From positions 1 through 64,000 of the forward strand of contig JAGHSK010000002.1 in the NCBI GenBank assembly GCA_018065895.1: 64,000 nt of DNA. The letters are read 5' to 3'. Of the stretch, positions 28,358 through 38,238 are shown in pieces; within the stretch, counting starts at the first letter, position 1, and each line of letters begins with the position of its first letter. The notes beneath the pieces are model-generated. The model had not been told where the DNA came from. It ran no database searches and saw only the letters and a program-made list of their open reading frames with translations. This DNA is from Candidatus Cacconaster equi (GTDB taxonomy: Bacteria; Bacteroidota; Bacteroidia; Bacteroidales; UBA932). Made by a program: the position numbers and the translations under genes.

Positions 28358-29392
28358 ATGATTTCCAACGAAAAGATTCAGGAAATGATGAGTGCTCTCG
28401 GTGAGCTGAAAGCCGCCAAGGAGCAGGAGATAGAAGAATTGCGCGTCAAATGGCTTGGCAAGAAAGGGGAGATTACTCAATTATTCGAAGAATTCCGCGG
28501 TGTGTCTCCGGAACAGAAGAAGGAATTCGGACAGAAGCTCAATGCTCTGAAGAATGCCGCTCAGGCCAAGATTGAAGAGATGAAAGCGGCCTTGAATGAC
28601 ATTGCAGATGCCGGCAAAGCCTCTTTCGACCTCACAAAGCCAGGTGACAGAATGGATCTGGGTGCCCGTCACCCGATTTCGATTACGCGTGAGGAAATCA
28701 TCTCTATTTTCAAGAAATTCGGTTATTCTGTTGCGGAAGGTCCGGAAATCGAGGATGACTGGCATGTCTTCGGCGCACTCAATTTCCCTCCGGAGCATCC
28801 TGCACGAGATATGCAGGACACGTTTTTTGTACATCCACAAGGAGACAACCCGATTCTCCTCCGTACCCACACTTCGTCCGTACAGGTACGTACAATGGAA
28901 AGTTCCAACCTTCCTATCCGTGTGATATGCCCTGGCAGAGTATTCCGCAACGAGGCCATTTCGGCCCGTGCACACTGCATCTTCCATCAGGTGGAAGGAC
29001 TCTATATCGACAAGAACGTTTCGTTTGCAGACCTCAAGCAGGCCATCCTGCTTTTTGCCCGTGAAATGTTCGGGCCTGACACCCAGATCAGGATGCGTCC
29101 GTCATACTTCCCGTTCACAGAGCCTTCGGCTGAAGTCGACGTGAGCTGCAACATCTGCCACGGAAAGGGCTGCAACATTTGCAAGGGTACCGGCTGGCTC
29201 GAAATCCTTGGATGTGGAATGGTGGATCCAAACGTGCTCCGCGCTTCAGGCATTGATCCTGAAATTTACAGCGGTTTTGCATTCGGAATGGGAATTGAAC
29301 GTATCGCTATGCTGAAATGGCAGGTAAAGGATCTCCGCCACTATTTCGAGAACGATATCCGCTTCCTGAAGGAGTTTGAAACGGTAATTTAA
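28358..29392 (+). CDS. pheS: phenylalanyl-tRNA synthetase alpha subunit
   Basis: This is the catalytic subunit that charges tRNA-Phe. The 344-residue protein has an N-terminal coiled coil (residues about 1-85), then HPISITREEIISIFKKFGY and the class II motifs. These include PILLRTHTSSVQVR, the FHQVEGLYID region and GFAFGMGIERIAMLK near the C-terminus. Four cysteines in CNICHGKGCNICKG form a zinc-knuckle-like insertion near residues 265-275, known in some PheS proteins. pheT is not adjacent. A strong terminator follows. Confidence 0.96.
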   Translation: MISNEKIQEMMSALGELKAAKEQEIEELRVKWLGKKGEITQLFEEFRGVSPEQKKEFGQKLNALKNAAQAKIEEMKAALNDIADAGKASFDLTKPGDRMDLGARHPISITREEIISIFKKFGYSVAEGPEIEDDWHVFGALNFPPEHPARDMQDTFFVHPQGDNPILLRTHTSSVQVRTMESSNLPIRVICPGRVFRNEAISARAHCIFHQVEGLYIDKNVSFADLKQAILLFAREMFGPDTQIRMRPSYFPFTEPSAEVDVSCNICHGKGCNICKGTGWLEILGCGMVDPNVLRASGIDPEIYSGFAFGMGIERIAMLKWQVKDLRHYFENDIRFLKEFETVI

Positions 29393-29411
29393 AGCTTTTA
29401 CTGCAGATAAT

Positions 29412-29447
29412 AAAAAGAGTGGCTGAAAGATCAGTCACTCTTTTTTT
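29412..29447. terminator. bidirectional terminator between pheS and the M3 peptidase gene
   Basis: A 10-bp stem with one wobble pair (GAGTGGCTGA with TCAGTCACTC) is flanked by A5 on the left and T7 on the right. The two genes converge on it. Confidence 0.88.
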
Positions 29448-29463
29448 GATATTCCGTTACAGG

Positions 29464-31485
29464 TTATTTCAATCCTCTTGCACGGAGCAGGGCATCAGGG
29501 TCAGGCTCCGCACCCCTGAAGCGTACGTACAGAGTCATAGGCTCTTCGCTGCCACCCATCTCAAGGATGTTGTGACGGAAACTCATAGCTGTCTCCTTGT
29601 CAAGAACTCCCCTTTCCTTGAAGAGTTCGAAAGCATCTTTGTCAAGAACTTCCGCCCACAGATAGCTGTAATAGCCGGCACTGTACCCACTATTGAAGAT
29701 ATGGTTGAAATAGGTTGTACGGTAGCGCGGAATGATTTGTTCAATCAGCCCCATCTCCTTGCAGGCTTTCTGTTCGAATTCTGCAATGTCGATGCCTTCG
29801 ACAGAGGTGAGTTCGTGCCATTTCATATCAAGAATGGATGCAGCGCAAAGTTCCGTGGTGGTAAAGCCCTGATTGAAGTTTCCTGCAGCGGTAATCTTCC
29901 TGACAAGTTCTTCAGGAATGACCTCCCCTGTCTGATAATGGCGTGCGTAAGTTGCCAGGACATCTGTATGGAACGCCCAGTTCTCATTGATCTGAGAAGG
30001 AAGTTCAACGAAGTCACGTGCAACGTTTGTTCCACTGACGGTGGTGTAATTGCACTGGGTGAGCAATCCGTGAAGTGCATGACCGAATTCGTGGAACATT
30101 GTCGATACATTGTCGAGAGTAAGGAGTGACGGCTTGTCTGCGGTCGGTTTGTTGAGGTTGCCTACATTGACGATGATAGGCCTTACCATTTCACCTTCAG
30201 CTGTCACGTACTCCTCACGGACATTGTTCATCCAGGCACCTCCGCGCTTGCTATCGCGTGGGAAGTAGTCTGTAAGCAGAATACCGATCAATGAACCGTC
30301 GCTGTCAGTAACCTTGAAGGCTTCTACTTCAGGATGGTACTTAGGCGCGTCAGCCACAGGTTCGAAACTGATTCCGTAAAGTTTGGATGCGGTGTTGAAT
30401 ACACCCTCACGTACATTCTCCATCTTGAAATATGGCTTAGTCTGCTCTTCATCGAGGTCATATCTGGCCTTGCGGACGCGCTCTGCGTAGAAGAACCAGT
30501 CCCAAGGCTGGATTCTAGAACCGGCGGCGACCTTTCCGGCAGCAATATCTTCATCCATTACTTTCTGCATATCGACAACCTCTTCCTCAGCACGTTTTAC
30601 GGAGTATTTCATTATGTTGGCGAGGAATGCATCGACTGTTGCAGGAGTCTTCGCCATCTTGTCCTGGAGAATCATCTCTGCAGGGCAGTTGTAGCCGAGG
30701 AGTTGCGCCTTCTCAATCTTAAGTCGGAGAATCTGGAGAATCACCTCCTTGTTGTCGTATTCGTTGCCGTTGTTTCCACGAGATGAATATGCCTTGAACA
30801 TCTTTTCGCGGAGTGCGCGGTCTTCAGTCGCCGCCATTACGTCAGGATATTCGGAAATGGAGATACCGAATTCATCTTTAAAGGAGTTGTTCTCCTTGAG
30901 AAGATTGGTTCCGAATTTGAGGCTGAGTTTTGAAAGCTCGGTGTTGATCTCCTTCATCCTGGCCTGTCCTGCTTCATCGAGGCCGATACCGTTCTTCTGG
31001 AAACTCTGGTATATTTTTTCAAGTACCATTTCCTGCTCGCGGGTAAGATTGAGGCTCTCTTTCTTGTCGTATACGGCTTTTACCTTTGCGTAGAGCTCTT
31101 TGTTGAAAGAGAGTTCGTTTGACCAGTCGGAAACCTTGACAGTCGCCTCTTCAACTATCTTCTCGAGGGATTCGGTTATGTCGGTTTCTGCAAGATTGAA
31201 CAGGACCCCTTCTGTTTTGGAGAGAATTTCTCCGGAGAGGTCGTAGGCTCCAATGACATTGTCGAAATCCGGCTCGTCGGTATTGGCGACAATTGCTTCG
31301 ATCTGTGCTTTGTGCTGTTTGATACCTTCTTCAATTGCAGGAAGATAATCGCTCTCCTGAATCTGCTCGAACGGAGGGATTCCGTATGGAGTGTCCCAGT
31401 CTGTGAGGAACGGGTTTGTGCGTTCTGAATGTCCGCAAGATGTAAGTGCTGCCATAACAGCTGCGATAATTAGGATTCTTTTCAT
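29464..31485 (-). CDS. dcp: M3-family peptidyl-dipeptidase, predicted lipoprotein
   Basis: This zinc peptidase removes dipeptides from peptide C-termini. The 673-residue protein carries the zinc motif HEFGH (465-469) with the third ligand in DFVELPSQ (near 494), and YRTTYFNHIF with GYSAGYYSYLWAEVL downstream. The start is ATG at 31485, giving a lipoprotein signal MKRILIIAAVMAALTSCG. The frame opens 24 codons earlier, but that stretch spans the promoter. It is probably anchored in the periplasm. Its role is likely peptide nutrition. Confidence 0.93.
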   Translation of the reverse strand: MKRILIIAAVMAALTSCGHSERTNPFLTDWDTPYGIPPFEQIQESDYLPAIEEGIKQHKAQIEAIVANTDEPDFDNVIGAYDLSGEILSKTEGVLFNLAETDITESLEKIVEEATVKVSDWSNELSFNKELYAKVKAVYDKKESLNLTREQEMVLEKIYQSFQKNGIGLDEAGQARMKEINTELSKLSLKFGTNLLKENNSFKDEFGISISEYPDVMAATEDRALREKMFKAYSSRGNNGNEYDNKEVILQILRLKIEKAQLLGYNCPAEMILQDKMAKTPATVDAFLANIMKYSVKRAEEEVVDMQKVMDEDIAAGKVAAGSRIQPWDWFFYAERVRKARYDLDEEQTKPYFKMENVREGVFNTASKLYGISFEPVADAPKYHPEVEAFKVTDSDGSLIGILLTDYFPRDSKRGGAWMNNVREEYVTAEGEMVRPIIVNVGNLNKPTADKPSLLTLDNVSTMFHEFGHALHGLLTQCNYTTVSGTNVARDFVELPSQINENWAFHTDVLATYARHYQTGEVIPEELVRKITAAGNFNQGFTTTELCAASILDMKWHELTSVEGIDIAEFEQKACKEMGLIEQIIPRYRTTYFNHIFNSGYSAGYYSYLWAEVLDKDAFELFKERGVLDKETAMSFRHNILEMGGSEEPMTLYVRFRGAEPDPDALLRARGLK

Positions 31486-31505
31486 ATAGGTGTTGTTATC
31501 TGAAA

Positions 31506-31513
31506 CAAAGATA
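31506..31513 (-). promoter_or_regulatory. -7 element of the M3 peptidase promoter
   Basis: TATCTTTG on the minus strand fits TAnnTTTG and lies 20 bases before the ATG at 31485. The -33 box is weak. Confidence 0.55.
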
Positions 31514-31544
31514 CTCCAAATATTTTCTGAATTGTAAAAAATAA

Positions 31545-31575
31545 TTTGCGGGAACAAAAAAAGTTGTTACCTTTG
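31545..31575 (+). promoter_or_regulatory. promoter of tRNA-Gly
   Basis: TTTG (31545-31548), a 19-base spacer and TACCTTTG (31568-31575) form a near-perfect Bacteroidota promoter 12 bases before the tRNA. Confidence 0.85.
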
Positions 31576-31587
31576 CAATCCCATTAC

Positions 31588-31663
<76 letters not shown>

Positions 31664-31782
31664 AAAGAGAAAGGATGTCCGGCAGGATGTCCTTTTCAGT
31701 GGATGGATTTGACTGCTTGCTACCACTTTAAAAAAAGGCTAAAACGAACCTTCCGTGCTTCGCACGTTCATATATTGCAAAT

Positions 31783-31818
31783 GTCAAATCCTTCGTACTG
31801 AATGGTTTGACTTTTTTT
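31783..31818 (+). terminator. terminator between tRNA-Gly and metK
   Basis: An 8-bp stem with one wobble pair (31783-31790 with 31804-31811) has a 13-base loop and seven T. The last T overlaps the metK promoter. Confidence 0.65.
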
Positions 31819-31831
31819 ATTTTGCAATACT

Positions 31832-33073
31832 ATGTATCTGTTTACATCAGAATCAGTTTCTGAAGGGCATCCTGACAAGGTTGCCGATCAGATTTCAGAT
31901 GCCATCCTCGACGATTTTCTCCGTCAGGATCCCTCTTCTCACGTTGCTTGTGAGACATTCGTCACCACAGGGCTTGCCGTAATCGGAGGAGAGGTGACCT
32001 CCCACGACGCCTACGTTGACATTCAGGAGGTGGCGCGCCGCACAATACGCAGAATCGGCTATACAAAAGGAGAATATTGCTTCAGCGCAGACTCCTGCGC
32101 AGTTATTTCCGCCCTTCACGAACAAAGTGCGGACATAGCCCAGGGGGTGAACCGCGAAGTCAAGGAAGACCAGGGCGCAGGCGATCAGGGAATGATGTTC
32201 GGCTATGCCTGCAGCGAAACTACAGAATATATGCCGCTGCCACTGACATTGGCTCACATAGCACTCATCGAACTGGCGAAGATCCGGCGCGAGGAGAATT
32301 CTCCTATGCCATATCTTCGTCCGGATGCAAAGTCACAGTTCACAGTGGAATATGAAGACGACCACACTCCGAGAAGGATACATACCTTCGTTCTGAGCAC
32401 CCAGCACGACGAGGATGTCGATCAGGCACGCATTACAAAAGATGTCAGGGAAATCCTGATTCCTCGCATAAAAAGCCGTCTTTCCGAGAAGAATGCCGCC
32501 CTTTTCAAGGAGGATATGATACTTCACGTCAACCCTACCGGGAAATTTGTAATCGGTGGCCCGCATGGTGACACAGGTCTTACCGGACGCAAGATTATCG
32601 TTGACACCTATGGCGGAAGAGGAGCGCACGGAGGTGGAGCGTTCTCAGGAAAAGATCCCAGCAAAGTTGACAGAAGCGCAGCATATGCGGCACGTTACAT
32701 TGCAAAGAATATGGTAGCCGCCGGAATTGCAAAGGAGATGCTCGTGCAAATCTCCTACGCAATCGGAATCGCCAAACCTGTAAGCATCTTCGTAAACACT
32801 TACGGCACTTCCCAGGTACCGTTCACGGATGGGCAGATTGCTGAAAAGATAGGTGGAATCTTCGATCTCCGTCCAGCTGCAATCATCAGGAAATTCGGTT
32901 TGACAAATCCTATATTCGAGCCGACCGCCGCATACGGGCATATGGGACGCGATCCTTTCAAAAAAGAGGTGGAACTTGTAAGAAACGGCAGGAAAGTAAA
33001 ATCAACCGTCCAATTCTTCGGATGGGAATTGCTTGACAGCGTAGATATCTGCCGCGAAGCTCTTTTGAAATAG
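31832..33073 (+). CDS. metK: S-adenosylmethionine synthetase
   Basis: MetK makes S-adenosylmethionine from methionine and ATP. The 413-residue protein has the N-terminal [19 protein letters not shown], the hexapeptide GAGDQG (near residue 115-120), and the phosphate-binding [30 protein letters not shown] element ends 7 bases before the ATG, one base shorter than the usual -7 consensus. It predicts an almost leaderless mRNA that leaves no room for a SAM riboswitch. The gene converges with mutS2, 11 bp away. Confidence 0.97.
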   Translation: MYLFTSESVSEGHPDKVADQISDAILDDFLRQDPSSHVACETFVTTGLAVIGGEVTSHDAYVDIQEVARRTIRRIGYTKGEYCFSADSCAVISALHEQSADIAQGVNREVKEDQGAGDQGMMFGYACSETTEYMPLPLTLAHIALIELAKIRREENSPMPYLRPDAKSQFTVEYEDDHTPRRIHTFVLSTQHDEDVDQARITKDVREILIPRIKSRLSEKNAALFKEDMILHVNPTGKFVIGGPHGDTGLTGRKIIVDTYGGRGAHGGGAFSGKDPSKVDRSAAYAARYIAKNMVAAGIAKEMLVQISYAIGIAKPVSIFVNTYGTSQVPFTDGQIAEKIGGIFDLRPAAIIRKFGLTNPIFEPTAAYGHMGRDPFKKEVELVRNGRKVKSTVQFFGWELLDSVDICREALLK

Positions 33074-33084
33074 GATTCCCCGGA

Positions 33085-35583
33085 TCAGATATCCATTTCA
33101 ACCACCGTAATACCTGCGCCGCCCAATTGTATGTCTTCATCTCTGAATGAAGCTACGGAAGGGACCGTCCGCAGGTATTTGCGTATCTCTTCCCTAAGGA
33201 CTCCATTGCCCTTTCCGTGGAGGATCTTGACCTGACCGATGCCCACCATGGTAGCGTCATCAATAAACTGCATCACAATCTGCAGCGCACCGTCAAGCCT
33301 CTCGCCACGAATATCTATTGAAGGCTGGAACTCAAGTCTGCGCCGGCTTATTGATTCCGAATTGAAGGAAGTCGAAGGCCGGAACGAAGACCTTGTCTTT
33401 TCACGGAACTGCTGGTTGGAGATTCTCTCCACCTTGTCGGGAGACATTTTGCTGATGATGTTCCCCACAGACACCATAATGTTCTTGGAGGAGATCCTGG
33501 TGACCTCTCCAACCATCTCACTATCCTTCAGATGTACCTTGTCTCCCACTTTCAGCGGCTCATCCGCCGAAGGCTCCGCAGGATTCCCCTTCTGTTTCGC
33601 GGCAGCGGATTCCTCTCCACGGCGTGCCTTACGTTCAGCCTCACGCTGTTTGCGGGCAATAATCTGCTGCATCTTCTTCTCAATAGCCTCATCCTGCTGC
33701 GACTGACGTTCTTTGTCAATGGCTTTCCCGAAGTCTTTCAACCCTTCGCGGGCAATTTTCGTCTTCTGCTTTTCAGCCTGGGCCTCCTTTATCTGGCGGA
33801 TGGTCTTTTCCACCTCCCTGTTGGCCCCTGAAATGATGGCGGCCGCCTCTTTTCGTGCCTCATCCAGAACCTTTTTCTTCAGAGCCTTCACCTCTTCCAG
33901 TTCTTTCTGGTATTTGTCGGTAAGGTTTTCAAGCGTCTTGTCAGTGCTCTTTATGCGTGCAATCTTTTCGTCAAGAACACGTCTGTTTCTGGCAATCTTG
34001 CGCAGATTCCGCTCAATGTTGACAAAATCCGCTCCTGCACGGTCCTCGGCATCCTTTACAATAGCTTCAGGAAGACCTATATTGCGTGCGAGTTCAAAAG
34101 CGAACGAGTTGCCGGGCATTCCCTGCTCAAGTTTGAAAAGAGGTTTTATGGCGGCTCCATCGAAGAGCATCGCTCCGTTGCACACTCCCTTGCTTCCATC
34201 AGCATACAATTTCAGGTTAGTGTAGTGGGTGGTCATTACACCGTACGCACCTCTTCTGTCAAGTTCCGCAAGTATCGCTTCGGCAATAGCCCCGCCTGCC
34301 GCAGGCTCAGTGCCGCTTCCGAATTCATCAATCAGAACAAGGGAACCGGATGTCGCATCCGCAAGAATCTCCTTCATTTCGCTCAAATGCGAGCTGTAAG
34401 TGCTCAAATCGTTGTCAATGGACTGATTATCTCCGATATCTATGAAAATCCTGTCGAAGATAAGCATCTCACTTATTTCTGACGTAGGAATCAACATTCC
34501 CCATTGAAACATATATTGAAGCAATCCCACCGTCTTGAGACAAACGCTTTTTCCTCCTGCATTCGGGCCGGAAATGAGCAGGATATGCTTGTCTTTGGTC
34601 AACGTGAGAGTAAGCGGCACTATCTCCTTGCCCTCCCTTCTGAGCGAAGCCTCCAGCAGCGGGTGTCGTGCACGTCTCAAAATAAGAGACCCCTCCGTTG
34701 AAATTACGGGCATGCCGGCTATCATGTCAAGAGCGACAAGTGCCTTTGCCCTGATGAAGTCGATTTCGCCGATATATTCGGATGCAGCTATCAGCCCTAC
34801 CAGATACGGACGCAGGAATTCCGAAAATTCGAAGAGAATGCGCGCAATCTCCCTCTGCTCCTCAAACTGCAGTTCCCGTACCTGATTGTTGAGTTCTATG
34901 ACCTCGAGAGGCTCTATGAATGCTGTCTTTCCGGTGGCAGACTCATCGAATACAATTCCCTGCAGCTTTCGTTTGTTTGAGGCCGAAACAGGAATTAAAA
35001 TATGACCGTCACGTATGGTTATCTCAGCCTCTGCATCCACTATTCCATCCGTCTGCGCCGCCTTAAGCACATTGGCAATTCTTTTCGAGATCGTACCTTC
35101 TTTGGAGCGCAGGTTCCTGCGGATTTCCGCCAACTGTGGGGATGCCGTGTCGCGCACCTCTCCGGTGCTGTCCAGAATCCTTCCTATCGCCCGTCTGATT
35201 TCCGGATAGTATTCAACTGAAGATGAGAGTTGCCTGAGCATCGGATAAAGATCATCCTTACATCCTTCGAAGAAGCGAAGGATGCCGCTGAGTGTTTCCA
35301 GACTTCTGCCGAGCAGTTTCAGTGAAGGAAGATCTATCGATGTGTTCTCCGCTTGAAGCTGAAGAAGGAAAGGCTTGGTATCGATGAATCCCTGTGAAGG
35401 AAAGCTGTCTTCAAACATACAAATGAGCCGCATCTCGTCGGTAAGTCCAAGACGCTGCATAATCTCCCCCTGGCCAGTGGAAATCTGCTCCGACTCAACT
35501 TTTCTTGCAGCGTATTGAGTTGCGCACCTTGCAGAAACGAGCCCCCTTACTTTGTCAAAACCTATCTTCTGTTCCAGCCCCAT
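33085..35583 (-). CDS. mutS2: MutS2 family DNA-binding ATPase/endonuclease
   Basis: The 832-residue MutS2 has the ATPase P-loop GPNAGGKS at 339-346, followed by LIDEFGSGTEP (Walker B) and ATP-site MTTHYTNLK. A long charged coiled coil (about 510-650) precedes an Smr nuclease domain at the C-terminus with IDIRGERLDGA and ILHGKGNGVLR. It lacks the mismatch-recognition domain of MutS. MutS2 proteins act on recombination intermediates and collided ribosomes in other bacteria. cdaA lies directly upstream on the same strand. Confidence 0.94.
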   Translation of the reverse strand: MGLEQKIGFDKVRGLVSARCATQYAARKVESEQISTGQGEIMQRLGLTDEMRLICMFEDSFPSQGFIDTKPFLLQLQAENTSIDLPSLKLLGRSLETLSGILRFFEGCKDDLYPMLRQLSSSVEYYPEIRRAIGRILDSTGEVRDTASPQLAEIRRNLRSKEGTISKRIANVLKAAQTDGIVDAEAEITIRDGHILIPVSASNKRKLQGIVFDESATGKTAFIEPLEVIELNNQVRELQFEEQREIARILFEFSEFLRPYLVGLIAASEYIGEIDFIRAKALVALDMIAGMPVISTEGSLILRRARHPLLEASLRREGKEIVPLTLTLTKDKHILLISGPNAGGKSVCLKTVGLLQYMFQWGMLIPTSEISEMLIFDRIFIDIGDNQSIDNDLSTYSSHLSEMKEILADATSGSLVLIDEFGSGTEPAAGGAIAEAILAELDRRGAYGVMTTHYTNLKLYADGSKGVCNGAMLFDGAAIKPLFKLEQGMPGNSFAFELARNIGLPEAIVKDAEDRAGADFVNIERNLRKIARNRRVLDEKIARIKSTDKTLENLTDKYQKELEEVKALKKKVLDEARKEAAAIISGANREVEKTIRQIKEAQAEKQKTKIAREGLKDFGKAIDKERQSQQDEAIEKKMQQIIARKQREAERKARRGEESAAAKQKGNPAEPSADEPLKVGDKVHLKDSEMVGEVTRISSKNIMVSVGNIISKMSPDKVERISNQQFREKTRSSFRPSTSFNSESISRRRLEFQPSIDIRGERLDGALQIVMQFIDDATMVGIGQVKILHGKGNGVLREEIRKYLRTVPSVASFRDEDIQLGGAGITVVEMDI

Positions 35584-35586
35584 CTG

Positions 35587-36372
35587 CTATTTGTATGAAT
35601 TTTCTATAGCCAGCCTGAGCTCGTTTATACTGTTCATCGTGCGGATCTCTCCTGCCTGGATGAAAGATATCTCTCCCGTCTCTTCAGAAACCACAATCAC
35701 GGAGGCGTCCGATATTTCACTGATGCCGATTGCAGCCCTGTGCCGCATTCCATAACGCGGAGGAATATCCTGCCTTCCCGTTATCGGTAATGTGCAGCGT
35801 GCTGAAACTATCTGTTCAGTGTCCATTATCATTGCTCCATCGTGAAGAGGAGTGTTCTTGAAGAAGATGTTTTCAATCAAACGTCTGTTGATTTTAGCCA
35901 TGATGACGTCACCGGTCTGCACTACCTCACCCATATCGGACATGTGTCTGAGGACGATGAGAGCACCGGTCTTTGTCTCCGACATCTCTTTGCATGCAGC
36001 GGTGAGCTCCTCAAGTTCAGCAACTCCCATTCCCTCGTGATCCTTGGCGCCCGAGCGGAGGAATCTCTTCAGAAGTCCGCCTGACGCCGCTGAATATCTG
36101 AAACTCAACCGGAGAAGGAATTGTCTGATTTCCGGTTGGAATATTACGATTAATGCAATGACGCCTACTCCGAGCACCTGTCCGAGAAGGAAAGAGAGAA
36201 GTTTCATCTTCAGCGCTCTGGCAACAATCCATATCACGTAAATCAATACGATTCCCGAAAAGATATTGACTGCGGATGTACCTCTGATGAGCCGTATCAT
36301 CCAGAAAACCAGAAGGCCCACCATCAGTATGTCAAGCACGTCGATGAACGTTATGTTTATGAAATCAAGCAT
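35587..36372 (-). CDS. cdaA: diadenylate cyclase (c-di-AMP synthase)
   Basis: This enzyme makes the second messenger c-di-AMP from two ATP. The 261-residue protein has three N-terminal membrane helices (about residues 10-85) and a DAC domain. The catalytic motifs are DGA (178-180, in PLHDGAMIMD) and RHR (210-212, in YGMRHRAA). It lies 3 bp before mutS2. CdaR is not next to it, unlike in Firmicutes. Confidence 0.93.
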   Translation of the reverse strand: MLDFINITFIDVLDILMVGLLVFWMIRLIRGTSAVNIFSGIVLIYVIWIVARALKMKLLSFLLGQVLGVGVIALIVIFQPEIRQFLLRLSFRYSAASGGLLKRFLRSGAKDHEGMGVAELEELTAACKEMSETKTGALIVLRHMSDMGEVVQTGDVIMAKINRRLIENIFFKNTPLHDGAMIMDTEQIVSARCTLPITGRQDIPPRYGMRHRAAIGISEISDASVIVVSEETGEISFIQAGEIRTMNSINELRLAIENSYK

Positions 36373-36391
36373 ATCTTGCGAAGTTAACCAA

Positions 36392-36814
36392 TTATTCCCT
36401 ATTCCACAACAACTTCTTCCCGAAGCCCAGGCAGTTGTCCGTGAATTTCAATGACATGAGTTTCAAGAACCATATTTCACCGTCCTTCAATGCCGCATAG
36501 GGGAATCTCTTCATATATGCCTTGCGGCATTTGTCGTGAAAGTCGCCTTCACACATCTGCGAGAGCGCCGTGAACTGAAGTCCTTGAATCCTTGCAATCT
36601 CCTCCGTCTCAAGAAATACGGAACCTGCCACATTGGGATTTCGGACAAAGAGACAGGAGTGTCTTGTCGATTTTTCCGAACAAATGACGAAACCCTCTTC
36701 CTCCGGCAGATAGGCATAAAAACAATTTGCGCACCAAAGGTCATCCTGCGCCGCAGCCGCTACGGTCAGAACATGATGGGAGAGTATGAATCGCGTTATC
36801 TTTTCATTTATCAT
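36392..36814 (-). CDS. YhbP-like (UPF0306) flavin-split-barrel protein
   Basis: This 140-residue protein matches the E. coli YhbP pattern: DDLWCANCFYAY, then SEKSTRHS, IARIQGLQF, KAYMKRFPYA and the C-terminal LKFTDNCLGFGKK. The fold is of the pyridoxamine-phosphate-oxidase type, but no activity is established for the family. The frame is open 102 codons further upstream across comF, but the ATG at 36814, five bases after a -7 element, gives the family start. Confidence 0.85.
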   Translation of the reverse strand: MINEKITRFILSHHVLTVAAAAQDDLWCANCFYAYLPEEEGFVICSEKSTRHSCLFVRNPNVAGSVFLETEEIARIQGLQFTALSQMCEGDFHDKCRKAYMKRFPYAALKDGEIWFLKLMSLKFTDNCLGFGKKLLWNRE

Positions 36815-36818
36815 ACGG

Positions 36819-36846
36819 CAAAAGTAGCATAATTTAACTACATTTG
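36819..36846. promoter_or_regulatory. face-to-face promoters of the yhbP-like gene and comF
   Basis: The minus-strand element TACTTTTG (36826-36819) lies 4 bases before the yhbP-like ATG. The plus-strand element TACATTTG (36839-36846) lies 7 bases before the comF ATG. The two start codons are only 39 bases apart. Both mRNAs are predicted to be leaderless or nearly so, and any -33 regions would lie inside the opposite gene. Confidence 0.6.
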
Positions 36847-36853
36847 CATTGAT

Positions 36854-37573
36854 ATGAGACGATTGGTTGAGGCGTTTGTTCTTTATTCCGATGCTCTGAA
36901 AGAGCTTTTCTTCCCCCGCCACTGTATAGTGTGCGGAGATGCTCTGCCTGCCGGCCAGCGCGATTTGTGCGCCCGCTGCCGTGAGGATCTGCCCTTGACA
37001 TATTTCTGGGATTGGGTTCAGAATCCCGCATTTGAACGGATTACGAAATATGTTCAGATAGAATCTGCCGCATCTCTGTTTTTCTTCCGGGAAGAAGCGG
37101 GTTACAATCATATCCTGCACGCCATCAAATATGGCGGCAACACCTCACTTGGCTATGAGCTGGGCTCCGAATTCGGTGCATTTCTGCTTGACAGCCCCGG
37201 TTTTGCCGGCATCGATGCAGTAGTTCCGGTACCGCTTCACCGCCTGAGAAGGTTCCGAAGAGGATATAACCAGGCGGAAGTGATTGCTTCCGGCATAGCT
37301 TCATCTCTTGGAATCCCGCTTGTCACAAATATAGTCCAGCGTGTGAAAAGGACTGGAACACAGACACGGCTTCATGGCTCCGAGAAGAAAAAGAACGTTG
37401 AAGGAGCTTTCTCCGCAAATGAGTTTCATGCAAAAAAAATGGCCGGCAACGGTACCGGTCATATTCTTCTTGTGGATGATGTGCTCACATCCGGAGCCAC
37501 ACTGTCTGAATGTGCGAAACAACTGACGCCTTATTTCAAGGTAAGTGTGGTATCTCTCTCCTTCGTGGAATGA
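36854..37573 (+). CDS. comF: ComF family phosphoribosyltransferase-like protein
   Basis: This 239-residue protein has an N-terminal zinc ribbon (Cys24, Cys27, Cys39, Cys42) and a type I phosphoribosyltransferase-like domain. That domain carries the PRPP motif ILLVDDVLTSGAT (204-216) and the family block VPVPLHRLRRFRRGYNQAE. ComF is needed for DNA uptake in naturally competent bacteria, but no other competence genes are visible here. Confidence 0.93.
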   Translation: MRRLVEAFVLYSDALKELFFPRHCIVCGDALPAGQRDLCARCREDLPLTYFWDWVQNPAFERITKYVQIESAASLFFFREEAGYNHILHAIKYGGNTSLGYELGSEFGAFLLDSPGFAGIDAVVPVPLHRLRRFRRGYNQAEVIASGIASSLGIPLVTNIVQRVKRTGTQTRLHGSEKKKNVEGAFSANEFHAKKMAGNGTGHILLVDDVLTSGATLSECAKQLTPYFKVSVVSLSFVE

Positions 37574-37579
37574 GTGTTA

Positions 37580-38221
37580 TCAGGCCCCTGCCTGATTTAC
37601 AGTCAGAACCAATTCCGTATCAGGATAGTCGTCAAGGGCAAGCGTTATCAAGTACACCTTTGAGGCTGCTTCCTCATTCCGAGGAATTTTAACCTCGACA
37701 TCGACATTGTTCTTGTCGTTGCAGTCAGGCGTGATCTTCCCCGTCCAGTCCCACCCTTCTCCGTTGCAGGTGACGCTCTTCACCTTCCACGGGCAATTGG
37801 AATTGACGGTAAAATACACCGAACCACCCTCTGCGGAAGTGCTTAAAGACTTCTGCTCGCAAATGAGCATAGGCTTCGCGTCGCGGGTAACTACGAAATA
37901 TGTGCTTCTTTGGTCATCTTCAGTCCTTACAGCGAGGAATTTAACCCTTGTAGCTCTCGTACGTCCCTCCACATTGGGCTTGGCCGATACCGTAACGATT
38001 GCATCCCCCCTGCCGCTGCTTGGCTCAACGTTGACCTCAAGAGAATCCGACCAGGATGCGGTCCAAGGCGCATTGGATGAAATTCTGACTGAAACAGACC
38101 CTCCTGTGTACGGGATGTTCTGTTCGCCGATAAAACATTCTATTTCAGCCTCGCCCTCTTTTTGACAAGCCGCGAAAGCCATCAAGGCAACAGCAAAAAA
38201 CAGTATCGATATCTTCTTCAT
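37580..38221 (-). CDS. lipoprotein with two BACON-like domains
   Basis: This 213-residue lipoprotein (lipobox Cys in MAFAACQKEG) has two Ig-like BACON repeats. The first holds YTGGSVSVRISSNAPWTAS, the second SAEGGSVYFTVNSNCPWKV, each with the Asn-x-Pro-Trp motif of the family. BACON domains often hold surface proteins at a distance from the membrane or bind glycans or mucin. No catalytic domain is attached. It diverges from a smaller BACON lipoprotein gene. Confidence 0.85.
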   Translation of the reverse strand: MKKISILFFAVALMAFAACQKEGEAEIECFIGEQNIPYTGGSVSVRISSNAPWTASWSDSLEVNVEPSSGRGDAIVTVSAKPNVEGRTRATRVKFLAVRTEDDQRSTYFVVTRDAKPMLICEQKSLSTSAEGGSVYFTVNSNCPWKVKSVTCNGEGWDWTGKITPDCNDKNNVDVEVKIPRNEEAASKVYLITLALDDYPDTELVLTVNQAGA

Positions 38222-38238
38222 TGTACTAATTCAATATG

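Noticed and set aside
31486-31557. 24-residue extension of the M3 peptidase
   Set aside because: It would cover the promoter and hide a normal lipoprotein signal peptide that starts at 31485.
31664-31831. SAM riboswitch in front of metK
   Set aside because: The promoter leaves only about 7 bases of leader. The hairpins here are a terminator for the tRNA and a small CGTGC-TTC-GCACG stem.
36815-37120. N-terminal extension of the YhbP-like protein by 102 residues
   Set aside because: The stretch is antisense to comF and lies upstream of a perfect -7 element; family members start at the ATG at 36814.
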